Assembly: GCF_011397635.1 (NCBI RefSeq)
Contig: NC_064770.1
Location: forward strand, 21,545,707 to 21,609,706
Direction of reading: 5' to 3'
DNA from: Epinephelus fuscoguttatus
Taxonomy: Eukaryota > Chordata > Actinopteri > Perciformes > Serranidae
Length of the DNA stretch: 64,000 nt
Shown here: positions 1-11,078 of the stretch, piece after piece
Layout of the letters: every line of letters begins with the position of its first letter
Position numbering within the stretch: the stretch's first letter is position 1
Notes under the pieces: model-generated
Told to the model about the DNA's origin: nothing
The model's database searches: none
The model's input: the letters and a program-made list of their open reading frames with translations, nothing else
Made by a program: the position numbers and the translations under genes

Positions 1-640
1 AAAGCAACATTGTTATTAGGTGTTAATTTGCAATAAAAGCACAGCAGAAAGATGAATATGACTTTGCCTTGTTTTAGTTGCTCACAGTGGTTAAGACGTT
101 AGAAAAATCAGATGACATGAGCAAATGAAAGTGAGTTTTCATCCTCCATCAGTGAAGCATCACCTCTCTACTCCTCCCTCTCTTCCTTCCCAGGATGCAC
201 CTGCAGGCCTCCTCTCCTTATTTATAGCTCCATGTAAATGAAGAGGTCAAGTGTCAGCTCTCTGTAAAATCAGAGGGAACTGTCTCTGACTGCAAACACA
301 CTGAGAGTTGAATCATTAACAGGTTGTAAATCAAATACAGTTTACGTCTAATGTCTGTAAATTACAATATGTACATGTGAGCAGAGCCAAAGTTTATATC
401 CTCTAGCAGATGTCTGTTGTTGACCTATGAAAAACCTGCTCAATGATACAAATATGATAAAGCTTTCATGCGTGAATTCCATCCATTAGGAACCAAAAAA
501 AGTGACATTCATCTATACTGAAGTATTTTGTGACATCATGACACTGAATTTAGTAAATCATCATCTACACTGGGTATAATGGATACATTGAAGAAGATGA
601 GAGTGAGAAATGTGAGAAAGCATGCAGAGTGAAGCAAAGC
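1..640 (+). other. 3' flank of an upstream C exon, leading to VA1
   Basis: There is no gene here. The first 110 bases match the reverse complement of 17750-17840, which lies just 3' of the C1 exon, so a plus-strand C exon should lie immediately left of the window. The stretch also carries the conserved octamer/E-box block (185-300), listed separately. The rest is unique AT-rich spacer shared between light-chain units. Confidence 0.75.
185..300 (+). promoter_or_regulatory. Conserved inter-unit block with variant octamer, copy 1
   Basis: The block holds an E-box CACCTG (198-203), a TATTTATAG run, and ATGTAAAT (232-239), one base from the immunoglobulin octamer ATGCAAAT. The same block recurs 3' of C1, C2 and C3 and upstream of VA9. 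A role as promoter or enhancer is inferred. Read on the minus strand the octamer precedes a TATA-like run, so it could drive transcription away from the V. Confidence 0.4.
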
Positions 641-787
641 TCCTCCTCCTGTCAGTCACTCTCAGTTTCAGTGTGCTATTAAATTGCTCCTCCAGCACCT
701 CCTCTCCTCATCCTCCAAAGCCTGTGATCTGTCAGCAGTAAGCTGACTTTCCAAGTTACAAGGCCATTCTCAGCACACACTGACAAC

Positions 788-1246
788 ATGCTGGGGACCC
801 TCTGCACTCTCATCACTGCTCTAACATGTAAGGAGGCTGACTTACTGCAGCTTTGACCTCATGTTGGATTCATCAGTCTGTGTGTTTCTCTTGACTCCAT
901 GTCATCTTGTTGCTTCCAGGTGTGAGTGCTGTGACGGTGGTGACACAGAAGCCTCCTGTTGTGACGCTGAGGAAAGGAGAGACAGCCACCATGGACTGTA
1001 ACCTGGGGACTGTGACTGATAAAGCAGTCTGGTATAAACAGATTCCAGGAGGAGTTCCTCAGTATGTGCTGAAGTTTTTTCACAGCTGGAGCTCTGTACA
1101 GTATGGCTCTGGTTTCTCCTCTCCAAAGTTCACATCTAATCATCAGTCAACATCAGATTATCGTTTGATCATCAACAATGTGGAGGAGGGAGACTCAGCA
1201 GTCTATTACTGTCACACATGGGACGACTCTGCTAAAGAGGAGGTAT
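788..1246 (+). CDS. Light-chain variable segment VA1 (leader 788-827, V exon 920-1246)
   Basis: This is a germline immunoglobulin light-chain V segment of family A. Exon 1 encodes the leader MLGTLCTLITALT and ends in phase 1 before GTAAGG. The acceptor TTGCTTCCAG precedes the V exon. The V domain has Cys in MDCNLG, Trp in VWYKQ and Cys in YYCHTW, so both disulfide cysteines and the core Trp are present. CDR1 region is GTVTDKA and the germline CDR3 end is HTWDDSAKEEV. A TATA-like TATTAAA lies at 677-683 and a weak octamer-like ATGCAGAG about 50 bases upstream. The frame is open. No J on this strand comes before VB1. Confidence 0.9.
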
Positions 1247-1274
1247 CACAGTGATTTACACTGTGACAAAAACC
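1247..1274 (+). promoter_or_regulatory. 12-RSS of VA1
   Basis: Heptamer CACAGTG, spacer of 12 (ATTTACACTGTG), nonamer ACAAAAACC. The spacer contains an inverted heptamer CACTGTG. Confidence 0.9.
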
Positions 1275-2030
1275 TCCTCACTGCATACTTCTGCTTTTTC
1301 AGAAACTCCCACTTGTTGACTTATAAAGCGATGATGTGCTGCAGCCAAACTCCCTAAAACTCAGTCTCAAACTCTACATCAGTAAACGCACTCCACCTAC
1401 ATCCTTACTATGTGATATTTTCATATTCAGGTTTTAAATCCAACTGTATTTTGCCACATATTATCTTTATGTTCACTGACACAGTTTTAGATACACAAAC
1501 TATGACAATTATTTTTTTCAATCAATCCTCTGGTGCCCAGGTAGTGACGATTGTTACACTTCCAGCTGCAGAAACTGTGACAGTAATGTCATGACATGAT
1601 TCCTGTTTCATGGGATAGACTCAGAGTCATCTGAAACATATCATAGTTTTATTTTCAGGTAAAACACCAAATGAAAATGCTGCTTTGAGCTCCTAACATA
1701 TCATCTATATTCACAGATTGTTTCCAATAAATGAATCACAGGAGACATTATTAATATGGAGCATGTTCACTTGGTGAGAGGACATTTCAGAAAAGTGTGA
1801 TGGAACTGAGATAAAAGATAAATAGTCATGTTTACTCTCAGTCAGTGAGTCAGTTTACTGGTAATTCATGTCAGTCATTGTTGGAATGCACATAATAGAA
1901 AGTAAATAACATCAAGGCATTGAATCAAAAGAGAAAATAAGGAAAACAAAAACACACACATGCTGTAGTTGATGAATGAATGAAAACAGAGTTCAGTGTT
2001 GAAACTCCTCCTCCTCCATTTCTCCTCTCC
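1275..2030 (+). other. VA1-VB1 spacer
   Basis: No gene is seen. The sequence is the inverted counterpart of 20360-21260 (between VA5 and VB3) and of 15870-16660, so it is part of the basic A-B unit. Its end holds the family B promoter region with GA-rich and TC-rich runs. Confidence 0.6.
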
Positions 2031-2130
2031 TCAGTGTCTTTATAAGCTTCAGTCTCTCTTCTCCTCACACTCCAACCCTGCTCACCTCTCAGCTGGACAG
2101 TAAAAGACGTTTACACCACACACTGACAAC

Positions 2131-2579
2131 ATGCTGGGGACCCTCTGCACTCTCATCACTGCTCTAACATGTAAGATATTCTTCTCAGTCCTTTTATAGC
2201 CCATATTTTCACACACAAACCTTTGACTCATGTATTTTTCTCTGTATGTTGACAGATGTTGATGCAGCCAAAGTGCTGACCCAGACGCCTGCTGTCCACA
2301 CAGTTTCTACAGGACAACAAGTTGTTCTCAACTGCAACATTCAGAGAGATGACAGATATGTCAGCTGGTATAAACAGGTTCCTGGTGAAGCTCCTCAGTA
2401 TGTTGTGAGTTTCTACCATAACAGCGCACTCAACTTTGGATCAGGATTCTCCTCAGACAGATTCAACTGTAAAGCCTCATCAAACATAGATTACCAGTTT
2501 ATCATAAAGCGGACAGAGACAGGAGACTCTGCTGTCTATTACTGTCAGACATGGGACAGCTCTGCTTCTGCAGCTGTAT
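2131..2579 (+). CDS. Light-chain variable segment VB1 (leader 2131-2170, V exon 2256-2579)
   Basis: This is a family B V segment. The leader exon is identical to that of family A. The V exon starts AKVLTQTPAVHTV and carries Cys in VLNCNIQ, Trp in VSWYKQ and Cys in YYCQTW. CDR1 is short (QRDDRY) and the CDR2 region reads FYHNSALNFGSGF, three residues shorter than in the other B members. FR3 has an extra Cys (RFNCKASS where the others read RFNSKSSS). A TATA box TTTATAAG lies at 2039-2046. The downstream J-C pair is missing and a LINE fragment begins 40 bases after the recombination signal, so this V has no close plus-strand J. Confidence 0.88.
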
Positions 2580-2607
2580 CACAGTGATTCACACTGTGAC
2601 AAAAACC
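2580..2607 (+). promoter_or_regulatory. 12-RSS of VB1
   Basis: CACAGTG, spacer ATTCACACTGTG, nonamer ACAAAAACC; the inverted heptamer in the spacer is intact. Confidence 0.9.
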
Positions 2608-2648
2608 TCAGTGAGAGACTCACTGCAGATTTTATGAATTCTGATCAG

Positions 2649-5468
2649 AGCCCTGGACTCTTAAATTTATATGCACCCCATTATGATGAGTCATTTATTC
2701 AAGACACATTTTTGAAGGTGTCAACAGGACGCCAAAATATTCTTATAGGGGGTGACTTTAATTTTTGCCTGGATCCTCTCCTGGATTAATCGACGCTATC
2801 AGTATCCAAAACAAAAGCAGCCAAAAGTATCATAGATCTTATGAAAGAATTCAACTTAACAGATGTGTGGAGACAAATGCACCCTCAAACACAAGATTAC
2901 TCCTTCTTTTCTGGTCGCCACAACTCTTTTACTCGGATTGATTTTTTTCTGTTGTCAGCACAGTTGAATCACAGAGCAGTAGAATCTGAATATTTATCTA
3001 GAACACTGTCGGATCATTCACCTTTGACCTTGTCTATTTATATGCCAGAAAAGGCTACTAATTCATATCGGTGGCGTTTGAACCCTACCCTCCTTCAAAA
3101 ACTGGACTTCTGCGAATTCATAAGAAATCACATTGGGCTATTCTGTGAGACAAACTGTGCCTGCTCTCCCAGTAGTTTCATACTATGGGATCACGCTTAA
3201 AGCTTTTTTAAAGGGACAAATAATCTCTTATACCAAAGGTATCAAAAAGAAATATATGGCAGAAATAGAAGAATTGGTAAAAGACATTTTGAATTTGGAA
3301 AGGGAGTTTCAACAATCAAAGTCTAAAGAAGTACATCAGCTGTTAGTAAATAAAAAGCTCAAATATAATACATTACATACTTACAAAATTGAAAATAATA
3401 TTCTGAGAACCAAACAAAGGTATTATGAATTGGGAGAGAAAACACACAGAATATTATCTTGGCAACTAAGAAAAGAAGACAGCTCTAGGACAATTAATTC
3501 AATTCAAACTGAAACAGGCTCTGTATCATATAATACAACAGAAATTAATGACACATTCAAACAGTTTTACACATATTTATACATCAGAACCATCAGAAAA
3601 CCTGAGTAAGATAAATGATTTTTTGACCATGGTTAAATTGCCCAAACTTGGCCAAGAAGACCAAGATTGTCTTGATCTGCCTTTCACACAAAGAGAAATT
3701 GAAAAGGCTCTGGGCTCATTACAGGCAAATAAGTCGCCAGGAGAGGATGGGTTTCCTCCTGAAGTTTACAGGGAATTTAAGGATTTACTTCTCCCACTTC
3801 TCATGGACGTCATTAGCCTCTAAGACTCTAAAACTCTCCCTGAATCATTCTCCACTGCCATAATTACTGTGATTCATAAAAAGAATAGAGATCCATTAAA
3901 GTGCTTCTTCATATCGGCCAATTTCATTGCTAAATACAGACTACAAATTGATTTCTAAGGCCCTGGCTGACAGACTTGGCTAATACTTGCCACAACTAAT
4001 AAATCCATACCAGACTGGCTTTATTTTAAAACGCTTCTCAGCTAACAATTTATGTAGGCTCTTTAATATTATTCATTTAACAAAATTTGAAACAGAGCCC
4101 AGTATAACAGTGGCTTTAGACGCGGAGAAAGCCTTTGATAGGTTAGAGTGGCCGTATTTATTTAAAGTAATGGCCAAGTTTAGATTTGGCCCACTATTTA
4201 TTAATTGGGTAAAAACTCTCTATCACAAAGCACGGGTGAAAATCAGCACCAATGGACAAGTTTCATCTATGTTTCCCTTAGGCAGATCAAGCCGACAGGG
4301 ATGCCCTTTGTCTCCAGGACTTTTCGTCTTGGCAATTGAGCTTTTAGCTGAAGTAATGTACAACCAAGACTGCAATATCTGTTAATGATCCCTACCCATT
4401 CCATTACCACAGTCCTTTTTTAAAACTCTTAATAAATATGTCAGACAATTCACATGGAACTGTAAGGCACCCTGGATATCAATGGGGAAGTTAACATGGG
4501 ACTATGGATTAGGGGGACTTCGACTACCCAGTTTTAAAAGCTACTATTTAGCAGCTCAAATGAGATTTATCTCATCCTTTTTTGAGGGCAGTGGCCCACC
4601 CTCTTGGACACAAATTGGGCTGCATCTCCTGAAAGAAAAGCTACACAGTGACTTCATTTATAAGCATAACTGTAGAACGGTAGCCAACAGGACAGATAAC
4701 CCTGAAGCATTTGATTAAAATTTGGTATGAAGTTCACAAAAGTCTTGGATTGAAAGTGGGACTGTCACCTAAAACACCTTTAAGACAAAATGAACGTATA
4801 CCCATGACTCTAAACAATAAGATTTTGGATGTATGTGTAACCCTATCTTTCAGGCAGCAAACCCCAGCGAGGTCTCTGCGTTGTGTTAGGTGAAGTATAC
4901 CGGGGTGGCAGGGGAGACAGGGAAACAGGACTCAAACTGGTGGTTGAGGCGGAGCAAACTTCCCTCATTTATTGGCCTTACGAGACACAAAACAAACTGT
5001 CTTCAGTTTCCAAGGCACATATTAACACTTGAATTAAACTAAATATCAAATACAGAATAAAATAAATTTCAGCTGCCTCAGTTACAGTTACTGATTAGCC
5101 AGCTACAACACAACTAGCTCCACATGGTTAGTGCATCAGTATAAACACATTTCAACATAAAAATTACAGGAATTGTCCCATCTTTAACATGACCACTCTT
5201 GGGACTGGCATGTTTAATAAAATTATAACAGTCAGTTATGTTAATGACTTAAATAAAGTGGTTTCATTAGTACAGTGTTTGGAAACCCTCCTTGCCTTAC
5301 GAGACACAAAACAAACTGTGAACTACGGTGGCTGCGGAGGGTCAAAAAGAATCAAAACTACAGTGGGCCAAAAAGGACAGAAACATAAATACCGCCCTCT
5401 GCTGGTGAACATAAACTCACTCCCTTACATATGGTATCAAAAAGGAATCCATTGTTTGAAGGACTTCT
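2649..5468 (+). mobile_element. L1-like LINE ORF2 fragment, truncated at both ends
   Basis: The fragment starts inside the endonuclease domain (LNLYAPHYD, then GGDFNFCLDP and the SDHSPL motif near 3010). It continues into reverse transcriptase (NKSPGEDGFPPE at about 3730; ALDAEKAFDRLEW near 4115; RQGCPLSPGLF near 4300) and the C-terminal region (GGLRLPSFKSYYLAAQM near 4515; WYQKGIHCLKDF at 5435-5468). Several stops and frame changes are present, and the catalytic YADD block between about 4385 and 4440 is missing. The type of endonuclease and C-terminal region points to the L1/Tx1 group. It joins VB1 3' flank directly and ends without a tail at the VA2 upstream region. Confidence 0.85.
4836..5429 (-). 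repeat. Solo LTR of the Ty3/gypsy family seen at 30719-40100
   Basis: It starts TGTAACCC and ends CTTACA on the plus strand, that is TGTAAG...GTTACA in its own direction. It is flanked by the 4-bp target duplication TATG (4832-4835 and 5430-5433) and nested in the L1-like LINE. It is a long form, about 594 bases, and includes an internal stretch not found in the 5' LTR of the full copy. Confidence 0.85.
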
Positions 5469-6000
5469 CATGTCAAGTGTCAGCTCTCTGTAAAATCAGA
5501 GGGAACTGTCTCTGACTGCAAACACACTGAGAGTTGAATCATTAACAGGTTGTAAATCAAATACAGTTTACGTCTAATGTCTGTAAATTACAATATGTAC
5601 ATGTGAGCAGAGCCAAAGTTTATATCCTCTAGCAGATGTCTGTTGTTGACGTATGAAAAACCTGCTCAATGATACAAATATAATAAAGCTTTCATGCATG
5701 AATTCCATCCATTAGGAACCAAACAATAGTGACATTCATCTATACTGAAGTATTTTGTGACATCATGACACTGAATTTAGTAAATCATTGTCTACACCGG
5801 GTATAATGGATAAATGAAAGAAGATGAGAGTGAGAAATGTGAGAAAGCATGCAGAGTGAAGCAAAGCTCCTCCTCCTGTCAGTCACTCTCAGTTTCAGTG
5901 TGCTATTAAATTGCTCCTCCAGCACCTCCTCTCCTCATCCTCCAAAGCCTGTGATCTGTCAGCAGTAAGCTGACTTTCCAAGTACAAGGCCATTCTCAGC
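5469..6000 (+). other. VA2 upstream region
   Basis: This is a copy of the 253-780 sequence upstream of VA1, but it lacks the octamer/E-box block, which lies on the far side of the LINE junction. It contains the family A promoter with CTATTAAATTGC. No other gene is seen. Confidence 0.7.
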
Positions 6001-6013
6001 ACACACTGACAAC

Positions 6014-6472
6014 ATGCTGGGGACCCTCTGCACTCTCATCACTGCTCTAACATGTAAGGAGGCTGACTTACTGCAGCTTTGACCTCATGTTGGATTCATC
6101 AGTCTGTGTGTTTCTCTTGACTCCATGTCATCTTGTTGTTTCCAGGTGTGAGTGCTGTGACGGTGGTGACACAGAAGCCTCCTGTTGTGGTGCTGAGGAA
6201 AGGAGAGACAGCCACCATGGACTGTAACCTGGGGACTGGTACTGATAAAGCAGTCTGGTATAAACAGATTCCAGGAGGAGATCCTCAGTATGTGCTGAGG
6301 TTTCATCACAGCTGGAGCTCTGTTTATTATGGCTCTGGTTTCTCCTCTCCAAAGTTCACATCTAATCATCAGTCAACAACAGATTATCGTTTGATCATCA
6401 ACAATGTGGAGGAGGGAGACTCAGCAGTCTATTACTGTGCTACATGGGACGGCTCCGCTAATGAGGTTGTAT
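6014..6472 (+). CDS. Light-chain variable segment VA2 (leader 6014-6053, V exon 6146-6472)
   Basis: A family A V segment with an open frame and intact splice sites. It is very close to VA1. CDR1 is GTGTDKA, CDR2 region is FHHSWSSVYYGSGF, and germline CDR3 is ATWDGSANEVV. Cys-Trp-Cys core residues are present. It is followed by a 300-base flank that also follows VA6, VA7 and VA8, then by L2 and Tc1 insertions, so its nearest plus-strand J (J1) is about 7.7 kb away. Confidence 0.9.
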
Positions 6473-6500
6473 CACAGTGATTTACACTGTGACAAAAACC
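6473..6500 (+). promoter_or_regulatory. 12-RSS of VA2
   Basis: CACAGTG, ATTTACACTGTG, ACAAAAACC. Confidence 0.9.
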
Positions 6501-6809
6501 TCCTCACTACATACTTCTGCTTTTTGAGTCTCCACTGAACACTGACTGAGTTGAAGCCACCATACACAATGCTCTTTGTTATATCTTTGTTTGTTTTATA
6601 TCTATACTTATTGGAGAATTTCAAAAGTTGTAATTTAATTTAACTGGTGAATGCAAAACGTTGATGACTGCAGATGACCAAAGATATCTGTGAAGCACTC
6701 AGTTCATGTGTAACAGGTCCATCAACAGGCCCAATATTAATATTAAACCAGCCATACCTGTCTTTAATGGCTCAGCTAATGAGCAAATAAAAAGTCTAGG
6801 TCTCCATGC

Positions 6810-7092
6810 TTTGGAAACATGCCATTATTGTCCCAGTAGCCAAGTGTAACACACCTACAGAGTGAAATGATTTCAGGTCAGTCGCTTTGACTTCTTCAGT
6901 TATGAAGTCCTTTGAGGAGCTTATTAAGAAAGAAGCTTTTAAACAGGTGGAGGATCAACTCCATCCTTCTGAGTTTGCATACAGGCCTGGTAGAGGTGTG
7001 GAGGACACTGTGGTCACCCTGTTACACTTTCTGTATGGGCATTTGGAGGGCCCCATGTCTCATGCCAGACTTTATTCATTTCGCCTCAGCAT
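6810..7092 (+). mobile_element. L2-type LINE reverse-transcriptase fragment
   Basis: Conceptual peptide pieces FRPVALTS-like, VMKSFEELIKKEAF, LHPSEFAYRPGRGVEDTVVTLLHFL and HLEGPMSHARL match the RT fingers/palm of L2/CR1-group LINEs. It is 5'- and 3'-truncated. The Tc1-like element at 7095 is inserted at a TA in the codons for the ASAFN motif. Confidence 0.8.
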
Positions 7093-7094
7093 TT

Positions 7095-10000
7095 ACAGTT
7101 TTTCTCCATTGCTTTGGCTCATTTCTTGAAACAGAAATTACGTTCTCAAAACAACACGGACAAACCTCCAAACCTCTGGGCATGTGTTCACAACAGATTT
7201 GAATTTCTCATTCCTTTCAGCAAATTGCAAATGTCTCTGTACATCTCTGCAAGTGATTAAGTACTTTTGCCTACAGTTTGCACAAGTACCAAGTGAATAT
7301 ATCCTGTGATCTAAGCTGACTTCTCACTTCTCAGTCAAATGGTTATTCTCTCCAAAACATGTCAGCATCATTTAAATGTGTTAATCATCACATGCAAAAT
7401 GGTCCATTCAATTGTCAAAATATGTCAGGGACATAATACCATGAGTAACATCCCATTATATAACATGAATCTCTTGGAACATTTGCTAAATTGATAACTG
7501 TGATTGACAGGTGAAACTAGAACTTGAGTGATGAAGCAGGTCACAGTGATCTCCCAGGTGTATGCATGAGATCACAGCCAACCATATATATAGAGCTTGA
7601 TCAGAATCAGTACAATTTTCAAACATGGAGGCAAGAGAAGAGGAAGAGAAGAGTAGAGGTAGAGTGTAGGGTGTGGTGGTAATAGGAAGAGGCCGAGAGC
7701 AAAGACACCAACCTGTGTCGGATGAAATTGGACTCTGGTGACCATGCCAACCATGGCCTCACAATGGCAGAGGCAGGTCGCAGAGTGCAACCTAATGTGC
7801 CTCCACAGTGTCATCGATCATCAAACCTTCACAGGAGCTATCACTGTCAACGATGGAATTCTAGGTTGTATCTGACAGAACGAATACTGTAATGTAAGAA
7901 ATGTATTTGTTTACTGTACTCATATATTACTGTATTTTTGTACTGAGCAGACAGTAACATAACATTGCAAATGGTAATACTGTCCATTGAATTTATGTCT
8001 GTTGAAAGACAACCTCATATTGGTGGCAGAGGACGACTTTCAGTCAACAACAGGAGCAAGAAATCTGCAATAGTGACAAATAATGCCATCACACTGAGAC
8101 AGATCCGCACTACAATCGCAGGCTGACAACATATTCCAAAACATCAATGCAATCAGCATCTCCACAATAAAGGGTTTTGAATACATCAGATGACATGAAG
8201 CAACTCTACAGGTACATTTGAGAGGAACTCTGATAGAGTGAAAGAGCTTGGTACCAGCATGTACATGTCATCAATAATTGTCAAATTTACAAAAACTCTG
8301 AAAATTCACCAGACAGTACATGCTACAGTTTGAAACTTCACCTAGCCCAGATACTGAACCTTTGTCCATTTAGACTCATTCCAAATTATGAAGTCAATCA
8401 CTGTTTTTTCAAAACTGTAAAACTTATAAAACCTATCTCCTCCACAATTTTGCCTCAATTGACTCAAACTTGGTAGAGAGCATCATCAGACTGTCCACAA
8501 ACGATCCACACAGATTTTTGATATTTGAAAAATTGAGCCACAGTGCATGAAAAATTGACTGTAAATTGTACTGTTGTATATGCCATCCAGTTCTCAAATA
8601 CATTTTCAATCTTCTTGAAAGAATTTGACAAAAATTTCTGAGTCATGGTTGATGAAGGTCAAATTTCAGAATTTTATCTCAAACTGATTTTTTTACAGCA
8701 TTTTGAATTTTGCTCTGTAACAATTGAGTCAATGCAAAATGGCATTTTTAAACATCAAATTTTCTCTGATGAAGCAAAACACTTATCGTTAGAAACAAAT
8801 CACCAATATTTCCATGCTGTCAAGATGTAATATATGTATTTATATATTTAGATAATAGAATTTCTATTTTGATAATTTTTGAGATCTGCTTCAGCAACTG
8901 CTGCCTGGCCTGTGGCTCAGTGAGTTAGAGCTGGTTCTTTGGAAGATTGTGAGTTCGAGCCTCAGCTGTCAGAATGCTTCTAATGTTACAGTAAAATCCT
9001 ATGTTCATGCATCATCTCTATGTGATTAGAGACTAGTAAAGTTGAAATAATTATGATCCCGACAGCTCATGTAAATACTTTTATCAACACTTTTGTCTCT
9101 TTATCAACACTTTCCCTATCCCTTGTCTAAAATTGCCCACAATTGCTGTGCAGCAGCATAATTTTATCTGATTTCTGAGTCTGGTACTGCTTTATGTGAC
9201 TACAACGTTTTGCTTTGAAAACTATAAGTGGAAGCTGTAGCTTGTATGATACAATTATCATAATAATCCTTCTTTGAAGAATATGATATTACATATAGAA
9301 AAAGAATGAGCTGAATTTGAGCCTACCAGATGTAACCAGGTAATGCCCATGATGAGATGGTGTGCTGGCTACTTATTAAAGGATGTTTTGGCAGACTGGT
9401 CAGAGTATCTGTCTATTTTGTGGGAAACTTAAGTTTGATTCCTGTTATGGCTCCTTGTTTCACTGCAAGCAGATCTGACATTGTGTCCTTACACAGCATT
9501 TCAGTCAGCTGTTGATCGATGATGTACTTACATTTATTTTATTTTTCCAGTATTTCCTTTCAAGTACTTTGTCCCCTCTGTAGGCCTATATCCTACACCT
9601 CCCCAGTTTCAACCACTGCAGTAAAGCACACAGGCAGTATATTGAACTGGAGGAGAATACAGAACATTCCCATGTAATTTTCTGTTGCATTGTATTACAG
9701 TCTACTGTATAACTGATTTGATGTTTTGTTTACTGTATTGTAGAGAATAATGGCATTAAGAACAGACTCTCATCCTGTTTGTGGATGAGGCTGGCTTCAA
9801 CCTGGCCAAAGAAGATCTAATTGTCGCCACCATCCTCCCAGGCCAGTAACATAACAATGTGTGCTGCCATTTAGAATGGCGTAGCTACATCTCAAGTCTC
9901 GATATAACAGCAAAATCCTCGCCTTCTGGATCACCTGTATTCAAATCTGGTCCCAGAAAATGAGACACCTAATTTACAATGTTTGTGCAGTACAATGTTT

Positions 10001-11078
10001 ATGATCAGAGACTGGTTCACTGCTCACCAGAATCAATGTCACCACCATACTCGTTCCTTAATCCTATCGAGGAATTTTTCTCAGCCTGAGGTGGAAGGTA
10101 TATGAGCAGCGGCTCAGAACCAGAGTCCCTGCTCCAAGCCATGGATGCCGCTTGTGGTGATGTCACACCAGATCAGTGTCATGGTACACGCACGAGATTC
10201 TTCCTTGCATCACGGAGTATTTGATGTAATTTAAACTGTCCAGACAGACAGCAGCAGGACGGCCAGAGAATGAGGATGAGGAGGCACAATGAGTTTGAGT
10301 AACACCCAGCATTACAGTACTAAGTTTCTGTTGGCAACATATAATTTTCTTGTTTTGTGTTTGATGAATTTATTCAGTATATTGTACTGTATGATTTTTT
10401 TCACTAAGATGTATACCAGTTTATGTGTGTGAATAAAAATACAATACAGTGACAATTTCATGGCAGTGTGAGTGCAGTGTGTGATGTCAGACCTCAGGCT
10501 ACTGTTGAACTCATCCTTCTTTTCAGTTTGATACACAATCATTTCTGTAGACAAAACATATGAACCATGCAGTGACAATGAAGGAGACCAAGTTTGAAAT
10601 TGATGAGGGATATTTCATGGACCGTCAATAATGACAAAACATCTAAGCATTTTATAGCAGTATTTACACTGAAAAGGACTCAGCATTTTGGGCACTGACT
10701 ACTTGTGAGAAAATAATGTACTTTTGGCACATGAGTAAACTGTTTTGGGAGAATATGACCGCTGCAAGCCATGGTGTTTGCTGAACTGTCCATGCTATTT
10801 TGACAAATGCACCTAGAGTTTCGAGAATGTATTTTCTGCTTCAAGAAATGAGCCAAAGCAATTGAGAAAAAACTTTGCATTTTGGTGGCACTGACTACTT
10901 AAATGGCAAAAGGATTTACTTTTGGCGCATGAGTTAACTGTTTTGGGAGAGATATGACCTTTTGCAGGTTATCTATGGTGTTTTGCTGAACCATAAGACT
11001 ATTTTGCAAAATGCACCTAGAGCTTTGAGAATGTAATTTCGGTTTCAAGAAATGAGCCAAAGCAATGGAGAAAAACTG
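7095..11078 (+). mobile_element. Decayed Tc1/mariner (IS630-like) DNA transposon
   Basis: Inverted repeats of about 48 bases (CAGTTTTTCTCCATTGCTTT... inward from 7095, and its complement ending at 11078) match at all but two positions. Both ends are flanked by TA. Inside, on the plus strand, are remnants of an IS630-like transposase: an N-terminal stretch MEAREEEE near 7625, HGLTMAEAGRRVQPNV near 7752-7800, helix-turn-helix-like RGRLSVNNRS near 8024, FVDEAGFNLAK near 9776, and NPIEEFF near 10055. Many stops and frame changes show that it is dead. The right end is duplicated in tandem (about 10685-10875 and 10879-11078). The middle (8280-9700) has no recognisable transposase and may hold a further insertion with tRNA-like pieces. 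Confidence 0.82.
8902..8972 (+). other. tRNA-like sequence, possible SINE head
   Basis: An A-box-like TGGCTCAGTGAGTTAGAGC with a perfect D-stem (GCTC/GAGC) is followed by a B-box-like GAGTTCGAGCC. The anticodon arm is too short for a working tRNA, so it is at best a tRNA-derived relic. A second, weaker tRNA-like stretch is at about 9385-9465. Confidence 0.3.

Noticed and set aside
859-1143. A 94-95 codon antisense open frame across each family A V exon (also at 6085, 12213, 21399, 23427, 26889, 41238)
   Set aside because: It recurs only because the V exons are near-identical copies. It runs over the intron and V exon on the wrong strand, has no start context or domain, and is best explained as the shadow of the V frame.
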